A DNA stretch of 64,000 bases from Hsuehochloa calcarea (taxonomy: Eukaryota; Streptophyta; Magnoliopsida; Poales; Poaceae): contig CM070601.1 of the NCBI GenBank assembly GCA_036346395.1, positions 14,009,763 through 14,073,762 on the forward strand. The letters are read 5' to 3'. Made by a program: the position numbers and the translations under genes. The notes beneath the pieces were generated by a model, which saw nothing but the letters and a program-made list of their open reading frames with translations, had not been told where the DNA came from and did not search any database. Each line of letters opens with the position of its first letter. Position 1 is the stretch's first letter. Of this stretch, positions 10,399-20,519 are shown in pieces.

Positions 10399-12195
10399 CC
10401 TGATCATCATGTGGAGTCCATCAGAATGGACAACACCGGAGAATTTATTTCGAAGGAATTTGATGATTATTGCATGACAATCGAAATTAAAGATGAGCAT
10501 TATGTACCGCATGTCCACACCCAGAACGGACTAGCTGAGGCATTAATTAAAATAATTAAATTTATTGCCCGACCACTTTTGCATAATTATAATTTATCAA
10601 CTACTTGTTGGGAACACGCAGCCTTGCATGCAGCAACTCTCGTCAATTTTAGACCGTCAACATATAACATCCATTCACCTATGCAACTAGCGCAAAGGTC
10701 GGCACCGAAAATTTTCCATTGTCGCAAATTTGGGTGCATGGTTTATGTACCTATACCACCACCATGACGAATTGCAATGGACCCTCTAGAAAAAGTCTGG
10801 GATATACGTTGGCTATGAGACATCATCTATAATCAGGTATTTAGACCCTATGACGGGAGATTTGCATACTACCCAATTCGCTGATAGTATATTTGATAAG
10901 GATAGTTTTCCATTATTAGGGGGAGAAAATCAATCCCTTGATGAAAAATATCAGGAAAAAACGTGGCAAGTCATAGGAATCCATGCACATGACCCACGCA
11001 CTAGTGAAGCAAATAGACAAGTCCAAAAAATCATTGAATTGCAAGCATCAGCAAATCAACTACTTAACCACTTTAGTGATTTGAAGAGCGTGATCAAGTC
11101 GCATGTGCCCGCACACAATGCACTAGAAAGGGTTGAAATACTGAAGAAAGTTGAAGGTATCACTAATGCTGTCCAGAGGCCTCAGAAAAGGACGAGAACT
11201 CCTGCACCTCGAATCCCAAGTAACCGGGGATGCCTGATAAAAAAGGATAACAGGGACTTGACACAACCAATTACCGAAGTTTATCACAACCAGAAAGGGA
11301 GACAATTGATACCTGGCACCTTTAGAAAAGGCATAGCGGATTTGAACATTCCCACAGAGGGAGAAACCAGCAGGGATGTGTAAGCATACATTGGAGCTGA
11401 AAAACTAAATGGACTTGCCCCCATAATTGGAAGTAGCGATGAGCAAGTGGAAATATTAGAAGAGTCACCCAATAAAGAAATAACTATAAACTATGTGACC
11501 ACATGAGAATCTACGAATAGGACAACAACTAATGTCGATATTTATTTTGCAAAGAAAATTACCACAATCATCGATCTTGATCCAAAGCCTGCATCGCTCG
11601 CTGAATGTAAGAAAATATCAAATTGGAAAGATTGGAAAAAGGCAATAGAAACTGAATTATTATCTCTGAATAAAAGAGATGTGTTTGGACCTGTAAGCCG
11701 CATGCCTCCCCATGTGCACCCCGTAGGGCATAAGTAGGTATTTGTTCGAAAGATAATTAAAAATAATAAAGTTGTAAGATATAAAATTAATGGATGTAGT
11801 AACCCATTCCCCAATCATGGGCGGAGTTACTTTTAGATATTTAATCTTGATGCCAGTTAACTTGAATTTAGAAATAAAATTAATGGATGTAGTAACTGCA
11901 TACCTTTATGGAAATTTGGATTAGAACATGTCCCTGAAGGGATATTAGTGAATCAGTCAGCCTACACTCAAAATGTATTAGAAAGGTTCAGCTCTTAAAA
12001 GGCATACCCTTCGAAAATACCGACGGTCGGGATATCCTTGCAGCAAGACAAGGATCTGTACAGACCTAGAGAAGAGGGGGAGGAAGTCCTGAGACCGGAA
12101 TTTCCACACTTAGGTGCAATAGGTGCACTCATGTAACTAGCAAACTGTGCTAGACCGGATATTGTATTAGCTGTAAACCTATTAGCAAGGTATAT
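10399..12195 (+). pseudogene. Ty1/copia pol fragment (integrase and part of RT)
   Basis: The fragment lacks both ends. The integrase core shows MDNTGEF, VHTQNGLAE (catalytic Glu kept) and the following FGCMVYVPIPPP. The linker frame (10850-11391) includes FPLLGGENQSLDEK and DPRTSEANRQVQKIIELQ, which place it in a copia lineage different from the SIRE-like elements here. RT N-terminal residues DWKKAIETELLSLNKRDVFGP appear near 11625-11690 (quoted in part). The DVVTAYLYG segment near 11886 and the ARPDIVLAVNLLARY segment near 12150 follow after deletions. It is bounded on the left by a gypsy LTR and on the right by another LTR that starts at 12196, so it is probably host sequence for one of them. 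Confidence 0.8.
11781..11896. repeat. 23-bp direct repeat inside the copia RT fragment
   Basis: The 23 bases from 11781 recur without mismatch from 11874, 93 bases downstream. Only the second copy is in its expected coding context (KLMDVVTAYLYG); the first follows VRYK directly, where other RT residues should stand. Confidence 0.85.
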
Positions 12196-13039
12196 TGTAA
12201 TAGCCCAAATTTTTATTTTTAGTTAAAAATAAAATTTGATTATTTTTCTGGAATTTTTATGTGTATTTTTTTAGTATTTTTGAACTTTATTTATTATTTT
12301 CTAAAAACCTAAATGTGTTATTTCAATTTCTATAATCCAAAAATCTTCAAAATTCCAAAAATGCTTCGGGCCAAATTCGCCCACGGCCCGTTCCTATTAC
12401 CTCCCCACGGCCCATCTTCCCGGCCCGCTTCACCCGCGGTCCGGTCCGCCCCGAGCTTCTCCACCTCGCCCTCGTCGTCTGGCGGGCCCACCTGCCGGCC
12501 TCACCTCCCCGTCATCTTCCTCCCGTTGGCTGCCTATGCCACCGCGTCAGCGCCTCACCATCCCGTCCTTTCCATCTCTGCCCCGTCTCCTGCTCTGCCC
12601 TGTCCCATCCGTGCTGCGTCACGACCGCCGAAAAAGTCATCGTCGGCGGCGCATCCCCCTTTCCGCCCCATTTTCCGCGTGCACTGAATGCCCCGTCCCA
12701 TCGCTGTCAATCCCCCACCATGCCCTGTGCCTGCCGTCGAACTCCTCCCTCTCTTCTCATCGGCATCTATAAATAGGAACATCGGGAACTCTCTGCCCTC
12801 CTCTCTCTTTTCCCCCATTTCTCCATCTTTCTCTCGCCTTCATTCGCCGAATTTTCGAGCTCCAAGTGCTTTGGTTGAAGCCCTCGCCGCCAGTGATTGT
12901 GCTGCATGTGGTAAAGCCCCGCCACCATCAACCACATCCCCGGCTTCATCTCGTGACTCCACGTTTTATGTGGTGCTCCCCTTCCTCGCCTCATGCGTCT
13001 CCTATCGCCCATTCTTCTTTGTGTCTTGTGCGCTGCCGC

Positions 13040-13225
13040 CAAGTAGTCGAAACCTTCTAATGAGTCGAAACCCCCTTTCGACCAGGTAGTCGAAACCCCC
13101 TTCCGACCACGTGTAGTCGAACCCCTTCTGACTACGTGTAGTTCAATCTCCTTCTGACCATGTGCAGTCGAAACCTCTTTTGATCACCTGTAGTTGAACC
13201 TCATTCCGACCACGTGATTTTAAAA
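13040..13225. repeat. Short tandem repeats (tagtcgaaacccctttcgaccac)-like
   Basis: Six or so ~30-base units of the form gtagtcgaa-ccccttc-gacca(cgtg) stand in tandem within the LTR, each with a gtcgaa / ttcgac inverted half-site pair. Confidence 0.7.
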
Positions 13226-14112
13226 CTTCCGAATGTTCGTTCTCCTTCATACGAATTTTGATTCCATCGATTCAAATTTCTAAATTCATCTAAATTCAAT
13301 ATCTAGCTATCTGTACCAAAATTGTTTAATTTGGAGTTCATTTGAATTTTATTTGATTTTATTTAGTTTTCTCGTATAGACTTCGACGACTCTGGAGAAC
13401 CCAAATATTTTGAAGAAGTAGATCCTCAAGCTTTTGAGCAAGACAAGTTACATCTTTGATCATATTTGAATCCTAGTATTTCAAATGATTTAAATTATGT
13501 TTTAAATTGTTATTGCATGCGTATTTATATTCAAGTTATTTAAATCCCTATTTTTTTTTAATTACATTTATTCCAAATTCCTTTCTATAGCCAAATGTTG
13601 CTATTGAAATAGCCATACCTTGATGTTGTAGTTAAAATCTAGTTGGTACATTAGTATGAACTAGACACATTGCAAAACTTTATACTTAGTCAAAGCTTAG
13701 ACAAAAAATATTCAATTTGGGGAATTGTGCCAAATGATCAACTATGATTTAACATGACGCTTTTACCATAGAAATTTTGGAGAATGATTTAACTTGAAAA
13801 ATAAAATAAAAATTGGTTTGAACTTGGGCGAAATGGATGTTTGGATGGTGCACGTTGATGCACGAGATCGGGTCATTTATATGATCGAGGCCTATGAGTT
13901 TTATGGAAAACCGTCCAAGTTAATTAAGAACCGGTCTTCAAGCTGCATCTTGCTAAACCTCATCGTACAACCGCATGTCTTGTGTGGGAGGGACCTGGCT
14001 AAATAATTTAAAATATTTCACCGTTGTTGTGCCATCCAGTTTCGTGGGTGTCTTTATGACCTACTTTTGTATGTTGCTTAAATTCTATCCAAAACCTTAG
14101 CGGCGGGGCTGG

Positions 14113-14829
14113 GGATGGTGCATTGTAAAGGCAAGATCTAAGGTAGTGCAACGGATTAGAATATTGTGTTATGTGGGTAAAGTTGTACAACATCCGTAGA
14201 GTGTAAAAGCGATTGGTTTCATATCTAAGCCAAAGCAAAGTTTGATTTTGTTTTTGTTCTTAAAGAACTTTATCAAATGAATTTGGTATTGTATTCAAAA
14301 TTGGCCCATGTATAGGAAGGTATTCTTCACCACTCGTTGATGAATGTTATCTCACTATAAAACTTAAGATTTAGAAAATGGATTTTAATTCTGAGAATAA
14401 ACTACTTTAGAACTTAGTATGAATATTTGATGGTGCATTGTAAAGGCCTTGACGCGTGCTCTAGACTGCTTATCTAAGGTAGTGAGCAGTGGTATCAACA
14501 GATGCCAAACAAACTAGAGATATTGTGTTATGTGGGTAAAGTTGTACAACATCTGTAGAGTGTAAAAACGATTCGAAATAGCTGTGTCCACTGTCTTGGA
14601 CATGTTTATCTAAGCCAAAGCAAAGTTTGATTTTGTTTTTGTTCTTAAAGAACTTTATCAAATGAATTTGGTATTGTATTCAACTGAGAAATTGGGCGGC
14701 ATGCCATGTGATAGGAAGGTATTCTTCACCACTCGTTGATGAATGTTATCTCACTATAAAACTTAAGATTTAGAAAATGGATTTTAGTTACAGAATAAAC
14801 TACTTTAGAACTTAGTATGAATATTTAAA
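14113..14829. repeat. Tandem direct duplication within the LTR
   Basis: The segment 14113-14428 repeats at 14430-14829, sharing tggtgcattgtaaaggc, atattgtgttatgtgggt and tatctcactataaaactt in the same order. The left copy lacks several blocks of 20-40 bases that the right copy has (for example the region near 14451-14510). Confidence 0.9.
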
Positions 14830-15206
14830 TGGAAAACATCGCTTTATGCAAATTGAGACATATAAGCCTTCCTTTGATGAATCATTACAAGCATTAAAAT
14901 CTGTTATGGGTTGTAACTTGCAGCACACGGTTGGTTGTGCTCAACTTTGCTTAATAAATTGTTAAGTAGGGGAAGAGTACTACGTGGATTTGGACGACTA
15001 GACTGCGCTCCCAAACGTTGCCTGTGGTGAATCGTGTGACCTTCCTTACTGCTTTTGCTTCCGCTGTATTTTACTTGTTGGCTTTATACCCTTTTGTCAC
15101 AAACTTTAATTATTAGCAATGAATGACGTATTATGGTTATGTTGTTCCTGGACTAGTGTATGAAACATAGAAATTGGGATCCTTTGCTCCTGGGTTCGAC
15201 AAGAAA

Positions 15207-15218
15207 TGGTATCAGAGC
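15207..15218 (+). other. Primer-binding site (initiator tRNA-Met type)
   Basis: TGGTATCAGAGC, the complement of the plant initiator tRNA-Met 3' end, stands five bases after the LTR terminus. This is usual for copia elements and many chromoviruses. Confidence 0.85.
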
Positions 15219-15582
15219 TTTATCGACTGTAAGTCGTGACCTAGTTAGAATGGCCGATAATTAGCAAACTTCAAAAAGTTATGTTATAACAAGAAAAATA
15301 GATTATTCTCTCCTCATCTTGGTCGTCTATCTAACCTTAGCCTCTTCATAGCAATTCTTTCTTACCTAATTACCTCTTCACCGTCTTTCCATGTTAGCTG
15401 GATCCTCTTTCCCCTGAAAATTCCTACAAGATGGTCGACGCGTTTCTCTCCATCATGTTCAAGACCTCAAGTCATAAAGCTATCAAGAGAGCACCGTTAA
15501 GCAAGTATCATCGAAGACCACGAACCAAAGATCGTGATGCCGACAAGCCATATAATTTAGGTTTACCTTGGCTTATTCTGTG
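15219..15582 (+). other. Leader of the truncated Ty3/gypsy-type element
   Basis: This stretch is non-coding leader sequence after the primer-binding site. It stops at 15582, where the Tat-like LTR begins with TGACGAGG. No gag of this element is visible. Confidence 0.5.
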
Positions 15583-16368
15583 TGACGAGGATTAAAATCT
15601 CTATGTATTACTTTAATACATAATTAAAAGACCATATGTCTTCGTGGTCGTAACCCCTAAGCCTATGACCCCCGTGGTGGTAAGAGTCGTAAAGCCTAAG
15701 CCTACGACCCCTGTGGCCACAAGAGTCATAACCCCTAAGGCTAACGACCTCTGTGGTCGTAAGGATTCTAGAGGTTACTTATAAGTACCCTGGTCGGAAG
15801 AGGTCCAATACCTAGTCCCCGATCAGATGATTACAAGTACAAGCAATGAATTGGCATCTGGATTTTGCTCCAAGCATACTCCTTACCGTGTGATAAATGG
15901 AGTACATGTCATATTGGCTCCATACCACGCGACACTTCATATTCCTAAGACACTAGCAACAAACTACCGTGCGGTTTAGCATCTGTTAGGCATCAACCGT
16001 CGAACGGTTGATACTTCATCAACCATTGCCTCGCTCCGACCAGTCGCAACACTTCCAACAGGCGCATCTTCCAAGATTAACTGCAACCACTCCATCAACT
16101 ACTTAAGGAAGAACGCGAATGACAGAAGGGGGAAAAAGGAGAAGAAGAATCCAATTTGTAAGATAAAGAGACAATTGGATTTCATCTGAAGCATTAGCAT
16201 AGAAATCACTACATTTAGTGTAATTAGGATTAGTCCATTGACTTGCCAAGGACACCCCCTGTAAACGATCTAGTTCATAGCAATAAAGAGCAGTCCCATC
16301 ATCTCTCAAGAACTCTTTGTTATTTTTCTCTATTTTATTTTGTAAGATCGATGACTCGATCGTCAACA
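15583..16368 (+). repeat. 5' LTR of Tat-lineage Ty3/gypsy element
   Basis: The LTR starts TGACGAGGAT and ends CGTCAACA, two bases before a primer-binding site. Its start is similar to the minus-strand LTR at 55858. Near 15637-15770 it carries ~48-base repeats with ggtcgtaa / tatgacc type half-sites. Confidence 0.75.
15637..15770. repeat. ~48-bp tandem repeats with gtcgtaa half-sites
   Basis: Three diverged units of the form gtcgtaacccctaagcctatgacc...gtgg lie inside the Tat 5' LTR. They recall the gtggtcgtagaaagacttacgacc repeats at 55597-55740. Confidence 0.7.
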
Positions 16369-16370
16369 GC

Positions 16371-16388
16371 TGGCGCCCACCGTGGGGC
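16371..16388 (+). other. Primer-binding site of the Tat element
   Basis: tggcgcccaccgtggggc directly follows the LTR. It is not the initiator-Met type and fits the TGGCGCC-starting sites used by non-chromovirus gypsy lineages. Confidence 0.75.
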
Positions 16389-16477
16389 AGAAGGCGTTAA
16401 GTTCTTGAAGTTTACTTCGCTCAAGCATTCATCATCCACTCCATTTGCCTCATCATCGCTCATGCAAACATAGCAGG

Positions 16478-18983
16478 GACTTGGGATGAGGAAAACTGGT
16501 TCGACCTGGTGGACTACTCCGACCTCGATATGGATGCATGCATCCGCGCCATGGAAGAAAATCCTTGAGGAAACCTTCGACAGCCTCCGGGTGGAGGGGA
16601 TCAAGCTCAACACCGAAAAATGTGCCTTCGAGCTAAAGGTGGGCAAGCTCTTGGGTTTCCTCGTGTTCGAAAGGGGCATGGAGGCTAACCCCGAGAAAAT
16701 CAAAGCAATCCAATAAATAGAGCCTCCTCGTAGCGCCTAAGAGGTGCAAAGACTAACGAGGCAACTCGCAGCCCTCAGCAGGTTCCTGTTCGGCTCCACA
16801 GAGAGGTCCCTGCCCTTCTTTAGAACACTCCGGTGTAGAGCCGTTCCAGTGGACAGAAGATTGTTAGAGGGCGTTCCAAGAGCTCAAGCGGTACCTTGCT
16901 CAGCTACCCAGCCTGACCAACCCAAAGCCAAGTCCAGACCTCTTATTGTACCTCGCTGCCTCCTCGTCAGCGGTGAGTGCAATCCTCATCCAGGAAAACA
17001 ATGGGAAACACCATGTGTATTACATTTTAGAGGCCCTCCATGGGGCCAATATCAGATACACGGAGTTAGAAAGGTTGGCACACGCCCTGCTCATGGCCTC
17101 CTGCAAGCTCTGCCACTACTTCCTATCATACGCCATCACAGTCCCGACATCCTGCCTGCTAGCATTGATGCTTCGGAACAAGGACTCCTCATGGCGAATT
17201 GGCAAATGGGTGGCCGAGCTAGCACCCTTCAACATCACCTTCGTGGCACGCACAACAATCAAATCGCAGGCCCTCACTGATTTCGTCTCCAAATGGACCA
17301 CCAAGCCGAAGACCAACCCCCGAGCAAGATTGATTCCCCGTGGACAATCTACACTAATGGATCTTGGTGTGCGGCGGCCATCTTGGTCACCTAGGCGGGC
17401 GAAACATGTCACGTGCTACTCGTCTCAACTTCCCGATAACAAACAATGCCTCTGAGTACGAGGCCCTACTATTAGGCCTCCGCAAAGCAAAAGCGCTAGG
17501 GGCAAAGCGCATCATTGTCAAAAGCAACTCTCGTCTGATGGCAGGTCACTTTGACAAATCATTTACGACCAGGGACCCTGAAATGGCAAGGTACCTAACC
17601 ACAATGCAGACAATAGCCAAGAATTTTCTCAACATCACCGAGCAAACCATTCCAAGAGGCAACAACGAAGAATCATACAAGCTCGCAAAGCTGGCCAGCT
17701 CCGATGCGCACCCCCCGCCCGAAGAACAAGGGGTTTCACACCTCATCCTCCTCATTGACGAGGTTGACTAGCGGGATGCCATCGCCAAATAAATCACAAA
17801 CGAAGAGCCTGAGGACGCTGCCAAAGCAAAGCGCCTCCGACACCGAACCAGGAATTACCGCATCGTCAAGGTCCAGCTGTACAAGGGAGGCGTCTGCACT
17901 CCCTTCCTACGATGTGCATCCCAGCAGGAAGGGCAATCCCTCCTAAGGGAAATCCACGAGTGGCCCTGTGGCACGCATCAGGCACCCAGGGGCCTCGTGA
18001 CGAGGGCCCTCCGCTAAGGCTTTTATTGGGCCACGACACTTAGGGATGTGCAACCACTCGTTCAACACTTCAGGGATGCCAGTGGTCTGGCCACAATTCG
18101 AAGGAACCAACGGTCCTTCTGCAGCCCCTGCGCCCCATCTGGCCCTTCGCGCAATTGGGGCTTTACATCATCGGCCCATTCCCGGCGGCCAAGGGCAATC
18201 TCTGCTTCGCATTTGTTGCCATTGTGTATTTATCCAGGTGGATAGAGGCCGAACTAGTCGCCAAAATAACGGTCGCCACAACACATCAGTTCGCATGGAG
18301 GAACATCATCTACAGATATGGTGTGCCACGCGACATCGTCACCGATAATGGAACCCAGTTCAACTCCGCGTCCTTTAGAGCATCTTTCCAAGGCCTGGGG
18401 ACAACAAAATACTTCGCATCGGTAGGGCACCCCGAGTCCAACGGGGCAGTCAAGCGAGCCAACGATAATCTTTTGGCAAGGCTCACAAAATGCCTCGTGG
18501 GCGTACTAAAGGGGCTCTGGCCCGAAGAGCTTCAGAAAGCCCTGTGGGTGCCCCGGACTTCCCCAACCAAGGCCACATGCTTCTCTCCGTTTAAGCTCCT
18601 TTTCTGCGACGAAGCCATGACCCCAGGAGAGCTCATAGCCAAGTTCCTCTGAGCAACAAAGATAGTGAGCCCGAGGGCTGGGGGATCTCCCTTGACCTCC
18701 TCAAAGAGCATCGCGTGCAAGCCATGTTAACTATGGAAAAGTACACCAAAGGGGTCGCGCAGGCATACAATAGGAAGGTCAAGATCCGCCCTCTGGCGCC
18801 TGGCGACATGGTCCTCAAGTGAGCCGCGAATCCACAACCATAGGCAAGCTCAAGTCCAAGTGAGAATGGTTGTACATCATCACCCGCAACACACTTGCAG
18901 GCTCCTGCTACATCGTGACGCCAAAGGGACAACCACTAGACCACACATTAAATGCCAAAAGCCTCCGCAAGTTCTATCCATAG
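16478..18983 (+). pseudogene. Tat-lineage gag-pol remnant with dual RNase H and dead integrase
   Basis: A few gag residues (ENWFDLVDYSDLDMDACIRAME, read in a single frame from 16490 to about 16557; quoted in part) join directly to the reverse-transcriptase tail ETFDSLRVEGIKLNTEKCAF, so most of gag, the protease and the RT core are deleted. A conventional RNase H follows (LAASSSAVSAILIQENNGKH, about 16946-17300). A second, archaeal-type RNase H comes next (NNASEYEALLLGLRKAKALG, about 17440-17700), the hallmark of the Tat lineage. Integrase runs from about 18120. Its first catalytic Asp is replaced (LYIIGPFP), TDNGTQF is kept, and the catalytic Glu of the SNGxxERAN motif is Lys (SNGAVKRAN). The C-terminus LNAKSLRKFYP ends at 18983. 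Confidence 0.85.
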
Positions 18984-19118
18984 GACCAATAATGTAAAAA
19001 CCCGACTATGTTCGGACGATCGCCACTGGCCATCCAAATGGCAGAGGCATGTAAAAAGAAGCAAATATATGCCCTTCGATCATTTTGTCTCCATCTAATA
19101 AAACGAAGACACGACGCA

Positions 19119-19480
19119 TGGCTCGTTAGCCCTGGTGCACACCGATGCCTCCTGCAGCTCGAGTGTATAAACAGACACCGCACATGGCTCATTAGCCTCG
19201 GTGAACACCGATGCCTCTCCGCAGGCACAAGCGTATAAATGAAGACACCGTTCATGGCTCGTTAGCCCCTATGCATACCGATGCCTCCCGCAAGCACGAG
19301 TGTATAAACAAGGACACCGTGCATAGCTCTTTGCCCCGGTGCACACTGATGCCTCCCGCGGGCACGTGTATAAATGGAGACACCGCGCATGGCCGTTTTT
19401 CCCTAGTGCACAACAATGGCCCCCGCAGGCATGAGTGTACAGATGAAGACACCGTGCATGGCTCAGGCCCCAGCGCGTAA
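19119..19480. repeat. Tandem repeat block A, ~65-70 bp units
   Basis: About five units of the form catggctcgttagccc-ggtgcacaccgatgcctcccgc-ggcacgagtgtataaa-gaagacaccg lie between the Tat pol stop and block B. Reading frames within it on both strands are repeat-driven and not genes. Confidence 0.9.
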
Positions 19481-19499
19481 TACCTGGCCCCAAGCACCA

Positions 19500-20305
19500 G
19501 AACTCACCGGGGGGACAGCGCTAGTCTTCTCCTCCCTGCTTGCAAAAAAGTTAGGGCTCCCCCAGAGCCCTATCTAAAAGAGAATGGGGGACAGCGCTAG
19601 GCTTCGCCTCCCTCCTCGCAAAAAAAGAAGAAGTTAGGGCTCCCCTGGATTCCTATCTAAAAGAGTATGGGGGACGGCGTTAGGCTTCGCCTCCTCCTCG
19701 CAAAAAAATAAAGTTAGGGCTCCCCCGGAGCCCTATCTAAAAGAATATGGGGAACGGCGCCAGGCTTCGCCTCCCTCTCGCAAAAAAGCTAGGGCTCCCC
19801 TAGAACCCTATCTAAAAGAGTATGGGGGCACTAGGCTTCACCTCCCCCTCGCAAAAAAGTTAGGGCTCCTCCAGAGCCCTATCTAAAAGAGTATGGGGGG
19901 CGGTGCTAGGCTTCGCCTCCCCCTCATAAGAAAAAAGAAAGTTAGGGCTCCCTCGAGCTCTATCTAAAAGAATATGGGGACGGCGCTAGGCTTCGACACC
20001 CACTCGCAAAAGTTAGGGCTCCCCCGGAGCACTATCTAAAAGACAATGGGGGACAGCGCTAGGCTTTGCCTCCCCCTCGCCAAAAAAGTTAAGTCTCACC
20101 TGGAGCCCTATCTAAAAGAGAATGGGGACAGCGCTAGGCTTCGCCTCCCCCCTTGCAAAAAAAGAAGTTAGGGCTCCCACGAAGCCCTATCTAAAAGAGT
20201 ATGGGGGATGGCGCTAGGCTTCGCCTCCCCCTCGCAAAAAAAGTTAGGGCTCCATCGGAGCCCTATCTAAAAGAGTGTGGGACGGCGCTAGGCTTCCCCC
20301 CCCAA
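19500..20305. repeat. Tandem repeat block B, ~75 bp units, about ten copies
   Basis: Units contain gttagggctcccccggagcc, ctatctaaaagagtatgggg and gcgctaggcttcgcctcccc, followed by a short A-run. Copies begin near 19549, 19632, 19712, 19787, 19858, 19939, 20014, 20087, 20166 and 20240. The gggctccc...ggagccc part is an inverted repeat in each unit. Such arrays between pol and the 3' LTR are known from Tat elements. Confidence 0.92.
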
Positions 20306-20519
20306 GGAAAATAATAATATATGTACACCAAACAAGCGCATGTATTAACAAAACCACACTTTATTACTATAGGTTCACGGTACACAAAGTACATACGCTG
20401 AGGGCTCGGACCAATGTACACGAAGTACATACACTTAGGGCTCGGCCCAAGAATATAAAAAACAATAGTTCACAATCCCAACCACAACATACAAGGTACA
20501 AAGCTGGTGCAACAAGCGG

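Larger units (their letters stand above)
12196..15201 (+). repeat. ~3-kb 5' LTR of a Ty3/gypsy-type element
   Basis: The LTR begins TGTAATAGCCC and ends TTCGACA, five bases before an initiator-Met-type primer-binding site at 15207. The C-rich part (12360-13090) is followed by pentamer-like repeats of gtcgaaacccc/gaccacgtg at 13040-13220. It also contains a 300-400 bp tandem duplication. No gene is supported inside it. Confidence 0.75.

Noticed and set aside
12313..13090. Overlapping proline/serine-rich ORFs
   Set aside because: C-rich part of a 3-kb LTR; the frames are open because of composition, and no domain is visible.
14470..14500. gcagtggtatcaac resembles part of a cDNA-synthesis adapter, and also a primer-binding site
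   Set aside because: Only ~14 bases agree and the sequence lies in a tandem-duplicated LTR; no other vector or adapter sequence is near, and no LTR ends there. Most likely chance.
19500..20305. Regular repeat units as a possible CRISPR array
   Set aside because: Units are contiguous with no unique spacers, and the context is a plant retrotransposon.
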